Assembly (NCBI RefSeq): GCF_027789125.1
Contig: NZ_JAQFVF010000089.1
Span: 62,001-126,000 of the forward strand
Length of the DNA stretch: 64,000 nucleotides
Direction of reading: 5' to 3'
DNA from: Paenibacillus aestuarii
Lineage (GTDB): Bacteria; Bacillota; Bacilli; Paenibacillales; NBRC-103111
Below the pieces are notes generated by a model that ran no database searches, was not told where the DNA came from, and worked only from the letters and a program-made list of their open reading frames with translations. This document shows, one piece after another, positions 1 through 8,650 of the stretch. Made by a program: the position numbers and the translations under genes. Within the stretch, counting starts at the first letter, position 1, and each line of letters begins with the position of its first letter.

Positions 1-2411
1 AGCTCAGCAAGCATCGGAGCGACCTTCGCCTCCAGCTTCACCTTCAGCCAAACCTCGTAAGGCGCGATCGGCGCCTGGTCATACAAATATTCCAAATTGG
101 TAATGAAAAATGGCGTTTGATCCGGATATTGACTCGGCCAATACGGCAGGATGCCGACGATCACGAATTCTAACGGCTGCTGCTGGATAGAGATGGAGAG
201 CAGATCGCCTTCCTTCAAGGCGTATTTCTTGGCAAAGCCTGCAGGGATGATGACCGCTTGCTCATAGGAGCCGAGCAAATTCAGGTATTGGTTCGGATGC
301 GCCGGGAACAAGTCCGGGCGAAACCACGCGACTTTGGCAAAGTCCACGTTGTCAATCCCCATAACCAAGCCTTGGCCGGTCGATTTGCCGGAGACGACGA
401 CATTGCCTTTCGTCTGCAGCACGCGTGCTGCAGCTTCGACACCATCGAGGTCGCGGAAAATTTGGAACGGCGGTTCGACGTAGCGGATCTTCGACGGCGG
501 CAATTCGACTTGGCCGCCACCGGCGCCAGCACCAGCACCGCCTCCGCCTGACCCTTGAGCCCCGCCGGCGCTGCTGCCCTGCCCAGCGCCTTGACCTTGA
601 CCGCCGCCGTTCTGGCCGGCGTTCGGGTCTGTCGGCACGTCGTCGGAAAAGCCTTCCCATACCGCTTGCATCACAACGTCCGTGCCGTATTGATACAAAG
701 TCCGCTCTGTGGAGTTCAGATCGATCGTGCGGGCGGCCGAGGCATTGTAGATGCCGAGACCGAGCGTGAGCACGAGCAGCAGCATGAGCGGATAATACGA
801 TTTGGCGGATCGGGTCAGCTGCGCAAGCGTCAGGTACAAAGGCACGGGCAGGAAACGCCGCCCGAGCCAACCGAACAGACGCAGCAGCCACGGGAAGATC
901 CGCAGGAAGAACAAGCCGAGCGCAAAAATCGAGAGCGCCGGCACGAAAAACAGCAGCGGGTGCACCTGCAGCTGATCTGTCGTTAGCCCTGTTTGCAGCG
1001 ATAGCAGCTGGCGCTGGTCAAACAGGTAGTAGCCGTAGCCCGCTATGCCGAGCAGCGCCAAATCGAGGAACCAGCGCTGCCAGACGGGCGCGCGGTCCGA
1101 TCTGGCGAGCTGCTGCTTATAGCCGACGATCGAGGATCTGGCGAAGACGACCGCCGGAATGACGCTCGACATGATCGCGATCAGCACGGCGAGGCCGCCG
1201 TACACCATCGCTTCCGCCGTAAAGCCGACCGGTATCGATTTGCGGTCTACGAAAGTGAGAAAACCGCTGGAAGAGCCGATGCTCTTGGCCATGAACCAGC
1301 CGATGCAAGGGCCTGCCAGGAGGGCGATCGCCCCCAGCACGAGTCCTTCCAGCAAATAGATGCCAATGATCTGCCTTGTGCTGCCTCCTCTACTGCGCAG
1401 CACGGCAATGACGCTGCGCTGCCGGTCCAGCGATTGTCTGGCATTCATCACGATGTAATAGAACACCATCGCGATCATCGGCGCCGCAAGTGTAAACAGC
1501 AAAATTTGCATTTGCACACTTTGCACGCGGAACTCCTGCAGCATCGGCTGGAACGATACGTCCACTTTGGTGTTTTTCAAAATCTGGAACAGATTGATGT
1601 CCAGCCGCTCCAGCCGGTTCTGCAAAGGCGTCAGCTGACTTGTCTGAATGTCTTTTAAATCGAAGGCATAATACCAATTGGCCAGCTGCAGCGGAATCTT
1701 TTTATCCGTAAGCAACGTGTCTACCATCATCGCTTCATCCACAAATAAAGCATTTATCAAGCCTTCCTGGCCTTGAAACCAGTAAGCATCGTTCTCATTG
1801 TTCGGCTTGAATGCGCCGACGATCTTCACCTTCAGCAGCTGGCTGCCGCTTGCGCCGGAGATCGGATAGTTAAACATATCCCCGACATGCAGATCGTTCC
1901 GGTACATGGCTTCCTCCAGAACGGCGGCTTCCAGCGTGTTGCTATCCAGCTTGCCCGAAGGCATCTGGCCCATCGTCCATTCCACTTGATGAGGGAGATC
2001 GTTTAAAGCAGTGATCGTCATCTGCCGCCTTTTGCTCGGATCGACCTTGCTGGGATCAACCGGTGTGAGCTGCGCGCCTTTCACCGTGTAGCTTCTGGCA
2101 TAGGCAGATATGGGAAATCCGATATCATGAGGAATCGTTTCCCGAATATATTGATTGACGTCATGCAGCTCGTTCAGCCCTGCACGATCCGCTCCGACCG
2201 CCTGATAGCGGATGAGCAGGGAGCCCGCAGGCAGGCCATCGCTTTTGTCCGCTAACGATTTGGCGACGACGCGCTTCAACGCGCCATCGGCATACATCGG
2301 GATACTCGTCGTAAAAGCAACCGCCATAACCAGTCCGAGCAGTGTGCTTAAGGTGAGCCAGCGGGTATTCCACATTTTCCGCATTAAAAAGCGCAGTATA
2401 GGTATGGACAT
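1..2411 (-). CDS. FtsX-type ABC transporter permease (partial, C-terminus off window)
   Basis: The frame is open from an ATG at 2411 to the window edge, about 803 codons, so the C-terminal end is missing. It reads as the membrane subunit of a MacB/YknZ-like ABC system, whose permeases pass ATPase movement to outer domains. A membrane segment lies near residues 14-35, followed by a long extracytoplasmic domain. Further hydrophobic segments lie near 300-325, 344-372, 400-424, 445-462, 484-510 and 540-562, suggesting a duplicated FtsX core with a second outer domain. That second domain begins with a strongly glycine-rich stretch at about residues 597-635 (bases 510-624). The start overlaps the stop of the adaptor gene by one base (TAATG), which points to translational coupling. 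The substrate cannot be told from the sequence. Confidence 0.85.
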   Translation of the reverse strand, partial: MSIPILRFLMRKMWNTRWLTLSTLLGLVMAVAFTTSIPMYADGALKRVVAKSLADKSDGLPAGSLLIRYQAVGADRAGLNELHDVNQYIRETIPHDIGFPISAYARSYTVKGAQLTPVDPSKVDPSKRRQMTITALNDLPHQVEWTMGQMPSGKLDSNTLEAAVLEEAMYRNDLHVGDMFNYPISGASGSQLLKVKIVGAFKPNNENDAYWFQGQEGLINALFVDEAMMVDTLLTDKKIPLQLANWYYAFDLKDIQTSQLTPLQNRLERLDINLFQILKNTKVDVSFQPMLQEFRVQSVQMQILLFTLAAPMIAMVFYYIVMNARQSLDRQRSVIAVLRSRGGSTRQIIGIYLLEGLVLGAIALLAGPCIGWFMAKSIGSSSGFLTFVDRKSIPVGFTAEAMVYGGLAVLIAIMSSVIPAVVFARSSIVGYKQQLARSDRAPVWQRWFLDLALLGIAGYGYYLFDQRQLLSLQTGLTTDQLQVHPLLFFVPALSIFALGLFFLRIFPWLLRLFGWLGRRFLPVPLYLTLAQLTRSAKSYYPLMLLLVLTLGLGIYNASAARTIDLNSTERTLYQYGTDVVMQAVWEGFSDDVPTDPNAGQNGGGQGQGAGQGSSAGGAQGSGGGGAGAGAGGGQVELPPSKIRYVEPPFQIFRDLDGVEAAARVLQTKGNVVVSGKSTGQGLVMGIDNVDFAKVAWFRPDLFPAHPNQYLNLLGSYEQAVIIPAGFAKKYALKEGDLLSISIQQQPLEFVIVGILPYWPSQYPDQTPFFITNLEYLYDQAPIAPYEVWLKVKLEAKVAPMLAE

Positions 2412-3469
2412 TATCGACCCACTACTTTCTGTCCCGGTGTAAGTCCTTTAACAATCTCGACGTCTGTCGCCGTCTGCTGGCCGATCTCCACGTCCACTTC
2501 CTTCTTGTTGCCCTGTTCATCGACAACTTGCACATAGTTGCGCCCGGCATAGGAGCGCAGCGCCCCAAGCGGAATGACCGTGGCATTCTCTTTGCGCTGG
2601 GTAATAATGGTTACGCTGAGCGGAGTCCCACGATTCATTCCTGCGGGGAAATCGTCCAGTTCGACAACCAGGTAGTTGTCGATGGAATCCTGCTCGCTGC
2701 CAGAGCCATTGCCAGGAAAACCACCGCTACCGCCGCCGTTATCCGCTTTCGGATTCGGCAGCTGCTTCACTTTGCCTTTGTGCTGACCGGCAGAATTGAT
2801 GTCGACCAGCGCCTCCATGCCGACAGCAACTTTCTTCGCATCATCTGCCGTAATGCTGGCTGCCACCGTCAGCTCACTTAGATCGGCAATCGTCGCCACG
2901 GAAGCTCCCGAGGTCACAGTGTCCCCCTTCTTGGCCTCGACACTGACGATCGTGCCGCTAAAGGGTGCCAGCAGCTTGGCTTTGCCGATGCCGGTTTCCA
3001 GCTTAGCCAAATCTTCTCGTTTGAGTTCGAAATCGATTTTGGCCTGCTCCACTTGCTCAGGCGTCATCTCGTCCGCTTTGCGCAGCGTTTCGATCATGGT
3101 CAGCTCATCTTTGCGCGTTTCCAGACGCTTGCGCTTTAAGTCGCTTTCCATATCGGAGACATCCAGCTCGGCGATCGACTGGCCTCCCGTGACAGCGTCT
3201 CCGCTTTTCACCAGCACCGAGCTGATGCGCTTGCTGCTCATGTCCTCGGAGAAAAACAGCTTCTCCTCTTTTAACGCCATCAGGCGCCCGCTCCCCCTAA
3301 CTTTCGTTTCCAGCGTATCGGTCTTCACCACATATTCGGGCTTCTTGGAAAGCTTAGGCGGATTAATGGTCGGAAGCACCTCTTCCTCCTGCTCCTTGGG
3401 CAGCAGAGAGCAACCGGATGCAAAAATTAAGCTGGAACATACAAGCAAGACCGTTAAAGGCTTCATCAT
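2411..3469 (-). CDS. HlyD/YknX-type adaptor lipoprotein of ABC system
   Basis: This 352-residue protein resembles the membrane fusion (periplasmic adaptor) subunits that pair with MacB-like transporters. In Gram-positive cells such proteins sit on the outer face of the membrane. The chosen start, ATG at 3469, gives a short hydrophobic signal ending in a lipobox (FASGC, residues 17-21), so it should be lipid-anchored. A longer frame reaches 3541 but runs into the ATPase gene and spoils the signal peptide. A lipoyl-like half (DTLETKVRGSG), a helical hairpin rich in charged residues near 80-150, and a second lipoyl half (LLAPFSGTIVSVEAKKGD) are visible. A glycine-rich insertion lies at bases 2694-2757. 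The gene starts 4 nt after the ATPase stop and overlaps the permease start. Confidence 0.87.
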   Translation of the reverse strand: MMKPLTVLLVCSSLIFASGCSLLPKEQEEEVLPTINPPKLSKKPEYVVKTDTLETKVRGSGRLMALKEEKLFFSEDMSSKRISSVLVKSGDAVTGGQSIAELDVSDMESDLKRKRLETRKDELTMIETLRKADEMTPEQVEQAKIDFELKREDLAKLETGIGKAKLLAPFSGTIVSVEAKKGDTVTSGASVATIADLSELTVAASITADDAKKVAVGMEALVDINSAGQHKGKVKQLPNPKADNGGGSGGFPGNGSGSEQDSIDNYLVVELDDFPAGMNRGTPLSVTIITQRKENATVIPLGALRSYAGRNYVQVVDEQGNKKEVDVEIGQQTATDVEIVKGLTPGQKVVGR

Positions 3470-3473
3470 CCGG

Positions 3474-4253
3474 CTAGGAGACGAATCTTCCGTCCACCAT
3501 TTCGTAAACATGATTGGCAACCTCCAAAATCGTAGGGTCATGTGTGGTCATACAAATTGTCACGTATTCAGTTGCAATAATATTTTGAAAAACATTCATG
3601 ATCTGCGCGCCCATCTGCGAATCCAATTCGGCTGTCGGCTCATCCGCCAAGATCAGTGCTGGCCTATGGGCGATTGCTTTGGCGATGGCGACCCGCTGCT
3701 GCTCACCGCCGGACAGCTCGAACGGCCGGTGGTGCATCCTTTTGCCTAAGCCGACGAGCTCTAGGCAGTGCGTCACACGTGCCTGCCACTGGGCTCTCGG
3801 CGTACCGGCCATGCGCAAAGCCAGCTCGACGTTCTCCCAGGCGCTTAGCAAGGGCATTAAAGCGAATGATTGAAAAATAAAGCCGATTTCCTTGCGCCTA
3901 ATCAGGGTCCGCTCGTCATCGCCGCACTGGTGAAACGGCCGGCCGTGAAACCAAATCTCCCCTTCATCCGGCTGATCAAGGCCGCCGATCAGGTTCAGCA
4001 GCGTTGTTTTTCCTGAACCTGATCGCCCCCGCAGCATCACGAGCTGCCTCGGCCGCAGTTCCATCTCGATCCCTTTGAGCACGTCCAGCTTGTGCCCCCC
4101 GACATGAAAGGAGCGCTGCACACCGCTGACCGTCAGCAACGGTTCGGAAGTGTGCGGTATAGCAGAGGCCGGCGGATCAGGCGGGGAAAAGATTTCGGAA
4201 GCGGGCGGCGCTCCCGGCGGGCTCATCTGTTTGTTGCGAAACCAGCTTGCCAT
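3474..4253 (-). CDS. ABC transporter ATP-binding protein (MacB/LolD/YknY-like)
   Basis: This is a single nucleotide-binding domain that would power the neighbouring FtsX-type permease. Visible motifs are Walker A (GRSGSGKT), a Q-loop (FIFQSF), the ABC signature (LSGGEQQR), Walker B (LILADEPT), and an H-loop histidine in TTHD. About 38 residues before the domain are rich in proline and serine and look disordered. ATG at 4253 is preferred over ATG at 4268 because GGGAGG lies 7 nt upstream of it; the two differ by five residues. It is first in a three-gene operon ATPase-adaptor-permease. The MacB-like grouping is family knowledge; the transported compound is unknown. Confidence 0.92.
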   Translation of the reverse strand: MASWFRNKQMSPPGAPPASEIFSPPDPPASAIPHTSEPLLTVSGVQRSFHVGGHKLDVLKGIEMELRPRQLVMLRGRSGSGKTTLLNLIGGLDQPDEGEIWFHGRPFHQCGDDERTLIRRKEIGFIFQSFALMPLLSAWENVELALRMAGTPRAQWQARVTHCLELVGLGKRMHHRPFELSGGEQQRVAIAKAIAHRPALILADEPTAELDSQMGAQIMNVFQNIIATEYVTICMTTHDPTILEVANHVYEMVDGRFVS

Positions 4254-4327
4254 GCATGATCCTCCCATTGATTTCCAAGTTTGTATGCTAAAATAGACGT
4301 GGCATCTTTCACAAAAGTTCCATCTTC

Positions 4328-4366
4328 CTGAAAAAAAGCTTAAAGAAAGCTGAAAATTTGCTGAAA
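4328..4366 (-). promoter_or_regulatory. Phased TTTCAG repeats upstream of ABC operon
   Basis: On the minus strand three TTTCAG repeats (plus strand CTGAAA at 4329, 4350 and 4361) lie upstream of the ATPase gene, spaced 21 and 11 bp apart. Spacing by whole helical turns is typical of direct repeats bound by OmpR-family response regulators. No such regulator is in the window, so the role is inference. Confidence 0.35.
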
Positions 4367-4431
4367 GACTTTGAACATTTCGTTACATTCGTTCATGGAG
4401 GATGGTAGATTTTAAAATTTATTTCATACAA

Positions 4432-4493
4432 AAAGACCCCAGCGTACGAACTCTTGACAATCGCTTGTCAACAGTTCGTTAGCTAGGGTCTTT
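4432..4493 (-). terminator. Rho-independent terminator after GNAT gene
   Basis: A long inverted repeat has outer arms AAAGACCC and GGGTCTTT and inner arms with CGAACT/AGTTCG and TTGACAA/TTGTCAA. It lies just after the stop of the acetyltransferase gene, with a T-run on the minus strand. Confidence 0.85.
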
Positions 4494-4506
4494 ATATATC
4501 TGGGTT

Positions 4507-5052
4507 CTACTCCATAGCCTCATTTCTCAGCACCATATGGATGTGGTCTTCCCAGACGCCATGGATTTTCAAATATTTGAGCGCCAGGCCCTCATCATAG
4601 AAGCCCAGCTTCTTCACAACTTGTAAGGAAGCAATGTTGCGCGGCATAATGTTCGCCTCAATGCGATGCAGCTTCAACTTTTCGAAGGCATACGCCACCA
4701 AGGCGCTGAGCGCTTCCGTCATCAGTCCCTTGTTCAGCTGCTCATGATCCATCTTGTAGCCCAAGTGGCAAGATTGAAACGCGCCCCTGACCATGTTGCT
4801 GAGCGCAGCCGAGCCGATGACACGCCCTTCCTGCAGCATCCACACTTTGAACATGTGACCGTCTTTCATCTTCTCCATCTCCTGCTGGAGCAGCGCTTCC
4901 TGATGGGCTAACGTATAAAATTCCTCATTGCGCTCCGGCTCCCACGGCGCCAAAAATTGGCGGTTGCGAACGACATAATCCAGAACTAAATCTGCTGAAG
5001 AGGTGTCCAATTGCACTAAGTCCATCCGTTCCGTACGGCAAATGATGTTCAT
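4507..5052 (-). CDS. GNAT acetyltransferase, RimJ/RimL-like
   Basis: This 181-residue protein has the length and pattern of the RimJ/RimL branch of GNAT acetyltransferases, which transfer an acetyl group from acetyl-CoA to protein N-termini or small amines. The N-terminal ERMDL strand, the central GYKMDHEQLNKGLMTEA segment (the acetyl-CoA binding loop region) and the ending NIASLQVVKKLGFYDEG are all characteristic. AAGGAG lies upstream of the ATG, supporting the start. It is transcribed alone, ends in a strong terminator, and is separated from the divergent dipeptidase gene by about 190 bp. The true substrate cannot be assigned; ribosomal protein acetylation is only one family possibility. 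Confidence 0.88.
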   Translation of the reverse strand: MNIICRTERMDLVQLDTSSADLVLDYVVRNRQFLAPWEPERNEEFYTLAHQEALLQQEMEKMKDGHMFKVWMLQEGRVIGSAALSNMVRGAFQSCHLGYKMDHEQLNKGLMTEALSALVAYAFEKLKLHRIEANIMPRNIASLQVVKKLGFYDEGLALKYLKIHGVWEDHIHMVLRNEAME

Positions 5053-5239
5053 ATGAATTCTCCTTACACGATCATTGAATCTTTATCATACCCAAAACTT
5101 TCCATTGTCTGCAAGATCAAGTCACTCCTTCGTCACATTTGCCCGGTTTGAAGGGTTAAAAATGGAAGGATTTTTCCCTCCTTTAGGGAACTTTATAAAG
5201 TATACAAGCAATCTAGGCTAACCAGAAGGAGAATTAACG

Positions 5240-6616
5240 ATGATTGAAACGTTAAAAACGTATTTTGCTCAGCAGCGCGACCAACATATAGAGGAATTGA
5301 AAGATTTGCTGCGGATTCCCAGCGTTAGCGCTGTCGCTGAGCATCAGCCGGACATGATCCGCTGCGCGGAGTGGGTCGCTGCTGCGCTCAACCAAGCCGG
5401 CCTGGAGCACGTGGAAATTATGCCAACTGCCGGACATCCGGTCGTTTACGCCGATTGGCTGCACGCGCCAGGCAAACCGACCGTCCTCGTCTACGGTCAC
5501 TACGACGTGCAGCCGGCAGAGCCGCTTGAGCTCTGGTCGACGCCGCCTTTTGAGCCGGTCATCCAGGACAATAAATTGTTTGCCCGCGGCAGTACGGACG
5601 ATAAAGGGCAAGTGATGCTCTATGTCAAAGCGGTGGAAGCATTCCTCCGCACGCAAGGCAGCCTGCCGGTCAATCTCAAGTTTTGCCTCGAAGGCGAAGA
5701 AGAGATCGCCAGCAAAAACTTGCCGCCATTTGTGGAAGCGCAAGCCGAGAAGTTGCAGGCCGATGTCATCGTCCTGTCGGATACGCAAATGCAAGCGCTG
5801 GGCAAGCCTGCTCTCATGTACGGGCTGCGCGGACTGGCAGCCTTTGAAATTACGGTGGAAGGCGCGAACAGCGACTTGCATTCCGGACTGTTTGGCGGCG
5901 CCGTACAAAATCCGATTCATGCGCTTACCAAGCTGCTGAGCTCGTTCCATGACGAAAACGGTCATGTCGCGGTGGAGGGCTTCTACGACCGGGTCATCGA
6001 GCTTTCCGAGAAGGAACGGGAATCGTTCAAACAAGTCGCGCCGGACCCTGACAAAATCAAGAAAGACCTGCAAGTTGACAGCTTGTACGGGGAGAAAGGC
6101 TTCACCTTCTACGAGCAGACGACGTCCAGACCGACACTGGAGATCACCTCTGTCAGCGGCGGCTTTCAAGGCGAAGGCATCAAGCCGATTATCCCGAACC
6201 GTGCCTCGGCCAAAATCGCTTGTCGGCTCGTCGCCGCCCAGGTGCCGGACGAAATTATGGACGCGGTTGAAGCCCATATCCATGCCAACACCCCTCCGGG
6301 CGTAACGATTCAGCTGGATCGCCAGCTTCGCGGCAATCCGTTCATTACGCCGATCGATGAGCCGGTCATGGTCGCGGCGGCTTCCGCTTATGAAGAAACG
6401 TTCGGCGTATTCCCGGTTTATACGCGCAGCGGCGGATCCGTGCCGATCATTGAAGTGTTCGGCCGTGTCCTCGATGCGCCGGTCGTGCTGCTCGGCTTTG
6501 GCGTGCCTGGTGAAAACTTGCACGCCCCGAATGAACATTTCCACTTGGAGAACTGGGATAACGGGTTGGAGACGATCAGCCGCTTCTGGTTAAAATTAGG
6601 TGCGACAGACAAATAA
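5240..6616 (+). CDS. M20-family metallodipeptidase
   Basis: A 458-residue zinc peptidase of the M20/DapE/carnosinase-like group, expected to cleave dipeptides or similar short substrates in the cytoplasm. The metal-binding landmarks are clear: HYDVQP near residue 92, GSTDDKGQ near 120, and EGEEEIAS near 152 with the catalytic and ligand glutamates. A dimerisation-type insert follows the HSGLFGG motif, and a late His lies in the LHAPNE segment. AGAAGGAG is well placed before the ATG at 5240. The next gene, an acetyltransferase, follows 47 nt later on the same strand, so the two may be cotranscribed. The specific peptide substrate is not evident. Confidence 0.92.
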   Translation: MIETLKTYFAQQRDQHIEELKDLLRIPSVSAVAEHQPDMIRCAEWVAAALNQAGLEHVEIMPTAGHPVVYADWLHAPGKPTVLVYGHYDVQPAEPLELWSTPPFEPVIQDNKLFARGSTDDKGQVMLYVKAVEAFLRTQGSLPVNLKFCLEGEEEIASKNLPPFVEAQAEKLQADVIVLSDTQMQALGKPALMYGLRGLAAFEITVEGANSDLHSGLFGGAVQNPIHALTKLLSSFHDENGHVAVEGFYDRVIELSEKERESFKQVAPDPDKIKKDLQVDSLYGEKGFTFYEQTTSRPTLEITSVSGGFQGEGIKPIIPNRASAKIACRLVAAQVPDEIMDAVEAHIHANTPPGVTIQLDRQLRGNPFITPIDEPVMVAAASAYEETFGVFPVYTRSGGSVPIIEVFGRVLDAPVVLLGFGVPGENLHAPNEHFHLENWDNGLETISRFWLKLGATDK

Positions 6617-6663
6617 TTAAAGCTACTTTTACTCACGCATGGGGAAAGGAATTTTGAACGATT

Positions 6664-7164
6664 ATGAACGAATTTAACTTGCGAGACGCCAGCTTGGAAG
6701 ATCTGTCCGAGATTGTGCGCATTTATAACACAACGGTTGCCGGACGCATGGTGACAGCCGATACCGAACCGGTCACGACGGAAAGCCGTGAACCATGGTT
6801 TCACGAGCACTCCCCCGAATTCCGCCCGCTATGGGTGCTGGAAGACGGTTCCCGCATCTGCGGCTGGCTTAGCTTTCAGTCGTTTTATGGCCGTCCGGCT
6901 TACAATGCAACAGCTGAGCTGAGCATTTATATCGACGAAGCGTACCGTGGGCGGGGCATCGGCCGCTACTTACTGCAGCAGGCGATTGACGCCGCTCCGC
7001 GCTTGCAGGTAAAGACGCTGCTCGGCTTTATTTTCGGGCACAACGAGCCCAGCTTGCAGCTGTTTTACAAGTTCGGCTTCGAGAATTGGGCCCACTTGCC
7101 GGGAATCGCCGAGCTTGACGGCATTGAGCGCGATCTCATTATCGTAGGGAAGCGCGTCGGATAA
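6664..7164 (+). CDS. GNAT acetyltransferase, phosphinothricin acetyltransferase-like
   Basis: This 166-residue protein matches the Pat/YwnH-type GNAT group. It begins with the family opening ([16 protein letters not shown]), carries [12 protein letters not shown], and has the acetyl-CoA loop [11 protein letters not shown] near residues 96-106. The ending FKFGFENW-like region ([13 protein letters not shown]) also fits. Enzymes of this type acetylate amino groups of small amino-acid-like molecules; many chromosomal members act on methionine sulfone or sulfoximine and do not give herbicide resistance. It lies 47 nt after the dipeptidase gene and ends in a strong terminator shared with ridA. The substrate is not known. 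Confidence 0.88.
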   Translation: MNEFNLRDASLEDLSEIVRIYNTTVAGRMVTADTEPVTTESREPWFHEHSPEFRPLWVLEDGSRICGWLSFQSFYGRPAYNATAELSIYIDEAYRGRGIGRYLLQQAIDAAPRLQVKTLLGFIFGHNEPSLQLFYKFGFENWAHLPGIAELDGIERDLIIVGKRVG

Positions 7165-7166
7165 TA

Positions 7167-7235
7167 AAAACGCTTATCCGCCAAGCGTAAGTGACGTCAT
7201 CTTGACGCCGCTTACGCCGGGGATAAGCGTTTTTT
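7167..7235. terminator. Bidirectional terminator between GNAT gene and ridA
   Basis: A long inverted repeat with outer arms AAAACGCTTATCC and GGATAAGCGTTTT and inner arms based on AAGCGTAAG/CTTACGC is flanked by A- and T-runs, so it can serve the converging genes on both sides. Confidence 0.88.
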
Positions 7236-7624
7236 TACTGATCGCCGACAACAGCCTCCGCCTCAATCTCCACCAGCAGTTGTGGATCGATCAGCGCTTT
7301 GACTTCGACCATCGTCGCCACCGGCTGCACATCACGGAAAAACTCGCCGTGCGCGCGACCGATTTCCTCCCATTTGGAAATATCCGTCACATACATCCTC
7401 GTCCGAATCACATCGGACATCTGTCCGCCAAGCGCTTGCAGCGCCGACTCAATCGTCTGCAAAATGAACTTTGCTTGTTCATACGGATTGCCCGCGCCCA
7501 CGACCACGCCGTCTTTTACCGCCGTCGTTCCCGCCACTTCAATGCGGCTTCCTACCCGCAAAGCGCGGCAGTAGCCGACTTCAGGTTCCCAAGGCGAACC
7601 GGTGAATACTTTTTTTCGCTCCAT
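7235..7624 (-). CDS. RidA-family enamine/imine deaminase
   Basis: The product is 129 residues, the usual size of the YjgF/YER057c/UK114 (RidA) family, which hydrolyses reactive enamine/imine intermediates formed by PLP enzymes. Visible family features are GSPWEPEVGYCRALRVGS near the start, ILQTIESALQALGG in the middle, and the conserved arginine in VIRTRMYVTDI. The start at 7624 (MERKKVF) gives the family length; the longer frame to 7726 enters the upstream gene. It lies 25 nt after the DapA-family gene and is probably cotranscribed with it. A link between imine chemistry and an aldolase that works by Schiff base is suggestive but unproven. Confidence 0.88.
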   Translation of the reverse strand: MERKKVFTGSPWEPEVGYCRALRVGSRIEVAGTTAVKDGVVVGAGNPYEQAKFILQTIESALQALGGQMSDVIRTRMYVTDISKWEEIGRAHGEFFRDVQPVATMVEVKALIDPQLLVEIEAEAVVGDQ

Positions 7625-7649
7625 TGCGTTTGTGCATCCCCTTTCTGAA

Positions 7650-8525
7650 TTACAAGTAAACCGCCAGCTTTTGCTGCAAATCTTCCGATATCGGCAGCAG
7701 CGGCAGACGCAAAGTTGGTGTCGCAATAATCTCTTGCTGTGCTAAAAGCCATTTGAGCGGGGCTGGGTTGGGCTCTTGGAACAGCAGGCGAACGAGTGGC
7801 AGCAGCTCGGCAAATTGCTGTGCGCTCGCTTCGCGCAAGCCTTGAGCAAAGCTTTGGTAACAGGCGACAAAGCGCTCTGTTTCCACATTGGCCGAGGCGC
7901 TCATCACGCCTTTGGCACCGGCGCATAAGGCAGCGTGGAACAGCGTATCCTCCCCGCAAAGCACCGGCTTGGAGCCAACTCGGGTAAGCTCTGTGACGAG
8001 CTGTACGCTTGGTGTGCTGTCTTTCATCCCGATGACCCCATCAATGTCAAGGATGGCACGAACGGTATCCAGCTGCAGCGTAACGCCAGTGCGATGCGGA
8101 ACCTCATACAAAATAACCGGAACACCCACGCTCGCTACGCGCTTAAAATGCTCAATAATCCCCTGCTGGCTCGGCTTGTTATAATAAGGCACTACGACCA
8201 GCACGGCATCTGCGCCTAAATGGCCTGCCGCTTCCGTATATTTCACTGCGGCCCTCGTATCATTGGACCCCGCTCCCACGACGAGCGGCACCTCAACACC
8301 TGCCGCCTCACGCGCATCTTGCGCTGTGTGAAACAAAAGGGTAAGCTCCTCCGGCGAAATCGTCGGCGACTCGCCAGTCGTTCCGTTGACGACCAAGCCA
8401 TCGACTTCATCTTGAAACAAATTGTAAGCCAAGTTGTAAAAGGAGGCGATTTCCAACTCCCCCTCTTCATCAAACGGGGTTACGATCGGCACATAGACGC
8501 CCTGAAGCTCACTCTCTTTTAGCAT
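7650..8525 (-). CDS. DapA-family Schiff-base aldolase/synthase
   Basis: A 291-residue TIM-barrel protein of the dihydrodipicolinate synthase / N-acetylneuraminate lyase family. Family marks are GTTGES near residue 45, YYNKP near 108, the tyrosine segment YEVPHRTG near 134 and the Schiff-base lysine in IGMKDST near 162. In classical DapA the tyrosine is followed by asparagine (YNVP); here it is glutamate, so the enzyme may not be the lysine-pathway DapA. ATG at 8525 with AAGGAG upstream is preferred over a TTG at 8546. It forms an apparent operon with ridA and is divergent from a LysR regulator, a layout usual for small catabolic units rather than lysine synthesis. Confidence 0.86.
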   Translation of the reverse strand: MLKESELQGVYVPIVTPFDEEGELEIASFYNLAYNLFQDEVDGLVVNGTTGESPTISPEELTLLFHTAQDAREAAGVEVPLVVGAGSNDTRAAVKYTEAAGHLGADAVLVVVPYYNKPSQQGIIEHFKRVASVGVPVILYEVPHRTGVTLQLDTVRAILDIDGVIGMKDSTPSVQLVTELTRVGSKPVLCGEDTLFHAALCAGAKGVMSASANVETERFVACYQSFAQGLREASAQQFAELLPLVRLLFQEPNPAPLKWLLAQQEIIATPTLRLPLLPISEDLQQKLAVYL

Positions 8526-8605
8526 GTTCGACCCACTCCTTGTCAAATTAAGATTGTACCTTCACTTTAACATGGAAGTTAGCATCACTGTTAGCTATAA
8601 TAAAT

Positions 8606-8630
8606 GATAGGTGCTATCAAAAATTTTGAT
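8606..8630. promoter_or_regulatory. Overlapping palindromes, likely LysR-type operator
   Basis: Two palindromes overlap in the divergent intergenic region: GATAGGTGCTATC at 8606-8618 and ATCAAAAATTTTGAT at 8616-8630. LysR regulators typically bind dyads in such a position between their own gene and the target operon. The assignment is inferred from location and symmetry. Confidence 0.5.
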
Positions 8631-8650
8631 GATACAAGCGAGGATCACTT

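Noticed and set aside
5252-6544. 430-residue open frame on the minus strand opposite the M20 dipeptidase
   Set aside because: It mirrors the real gene frame, is rich in arginine and histidine, lacks any recognisable domain, and has no ribosome site. Codon bias of the dipeptidase gene explains it.
7650-8525. Calling the DapA-family gene as the lysine-pathway dapA
   Set aside because: The active-site neighbour differs (YEVP), and the partners are ridA and LysR and not DAP genes, so only the family is named.
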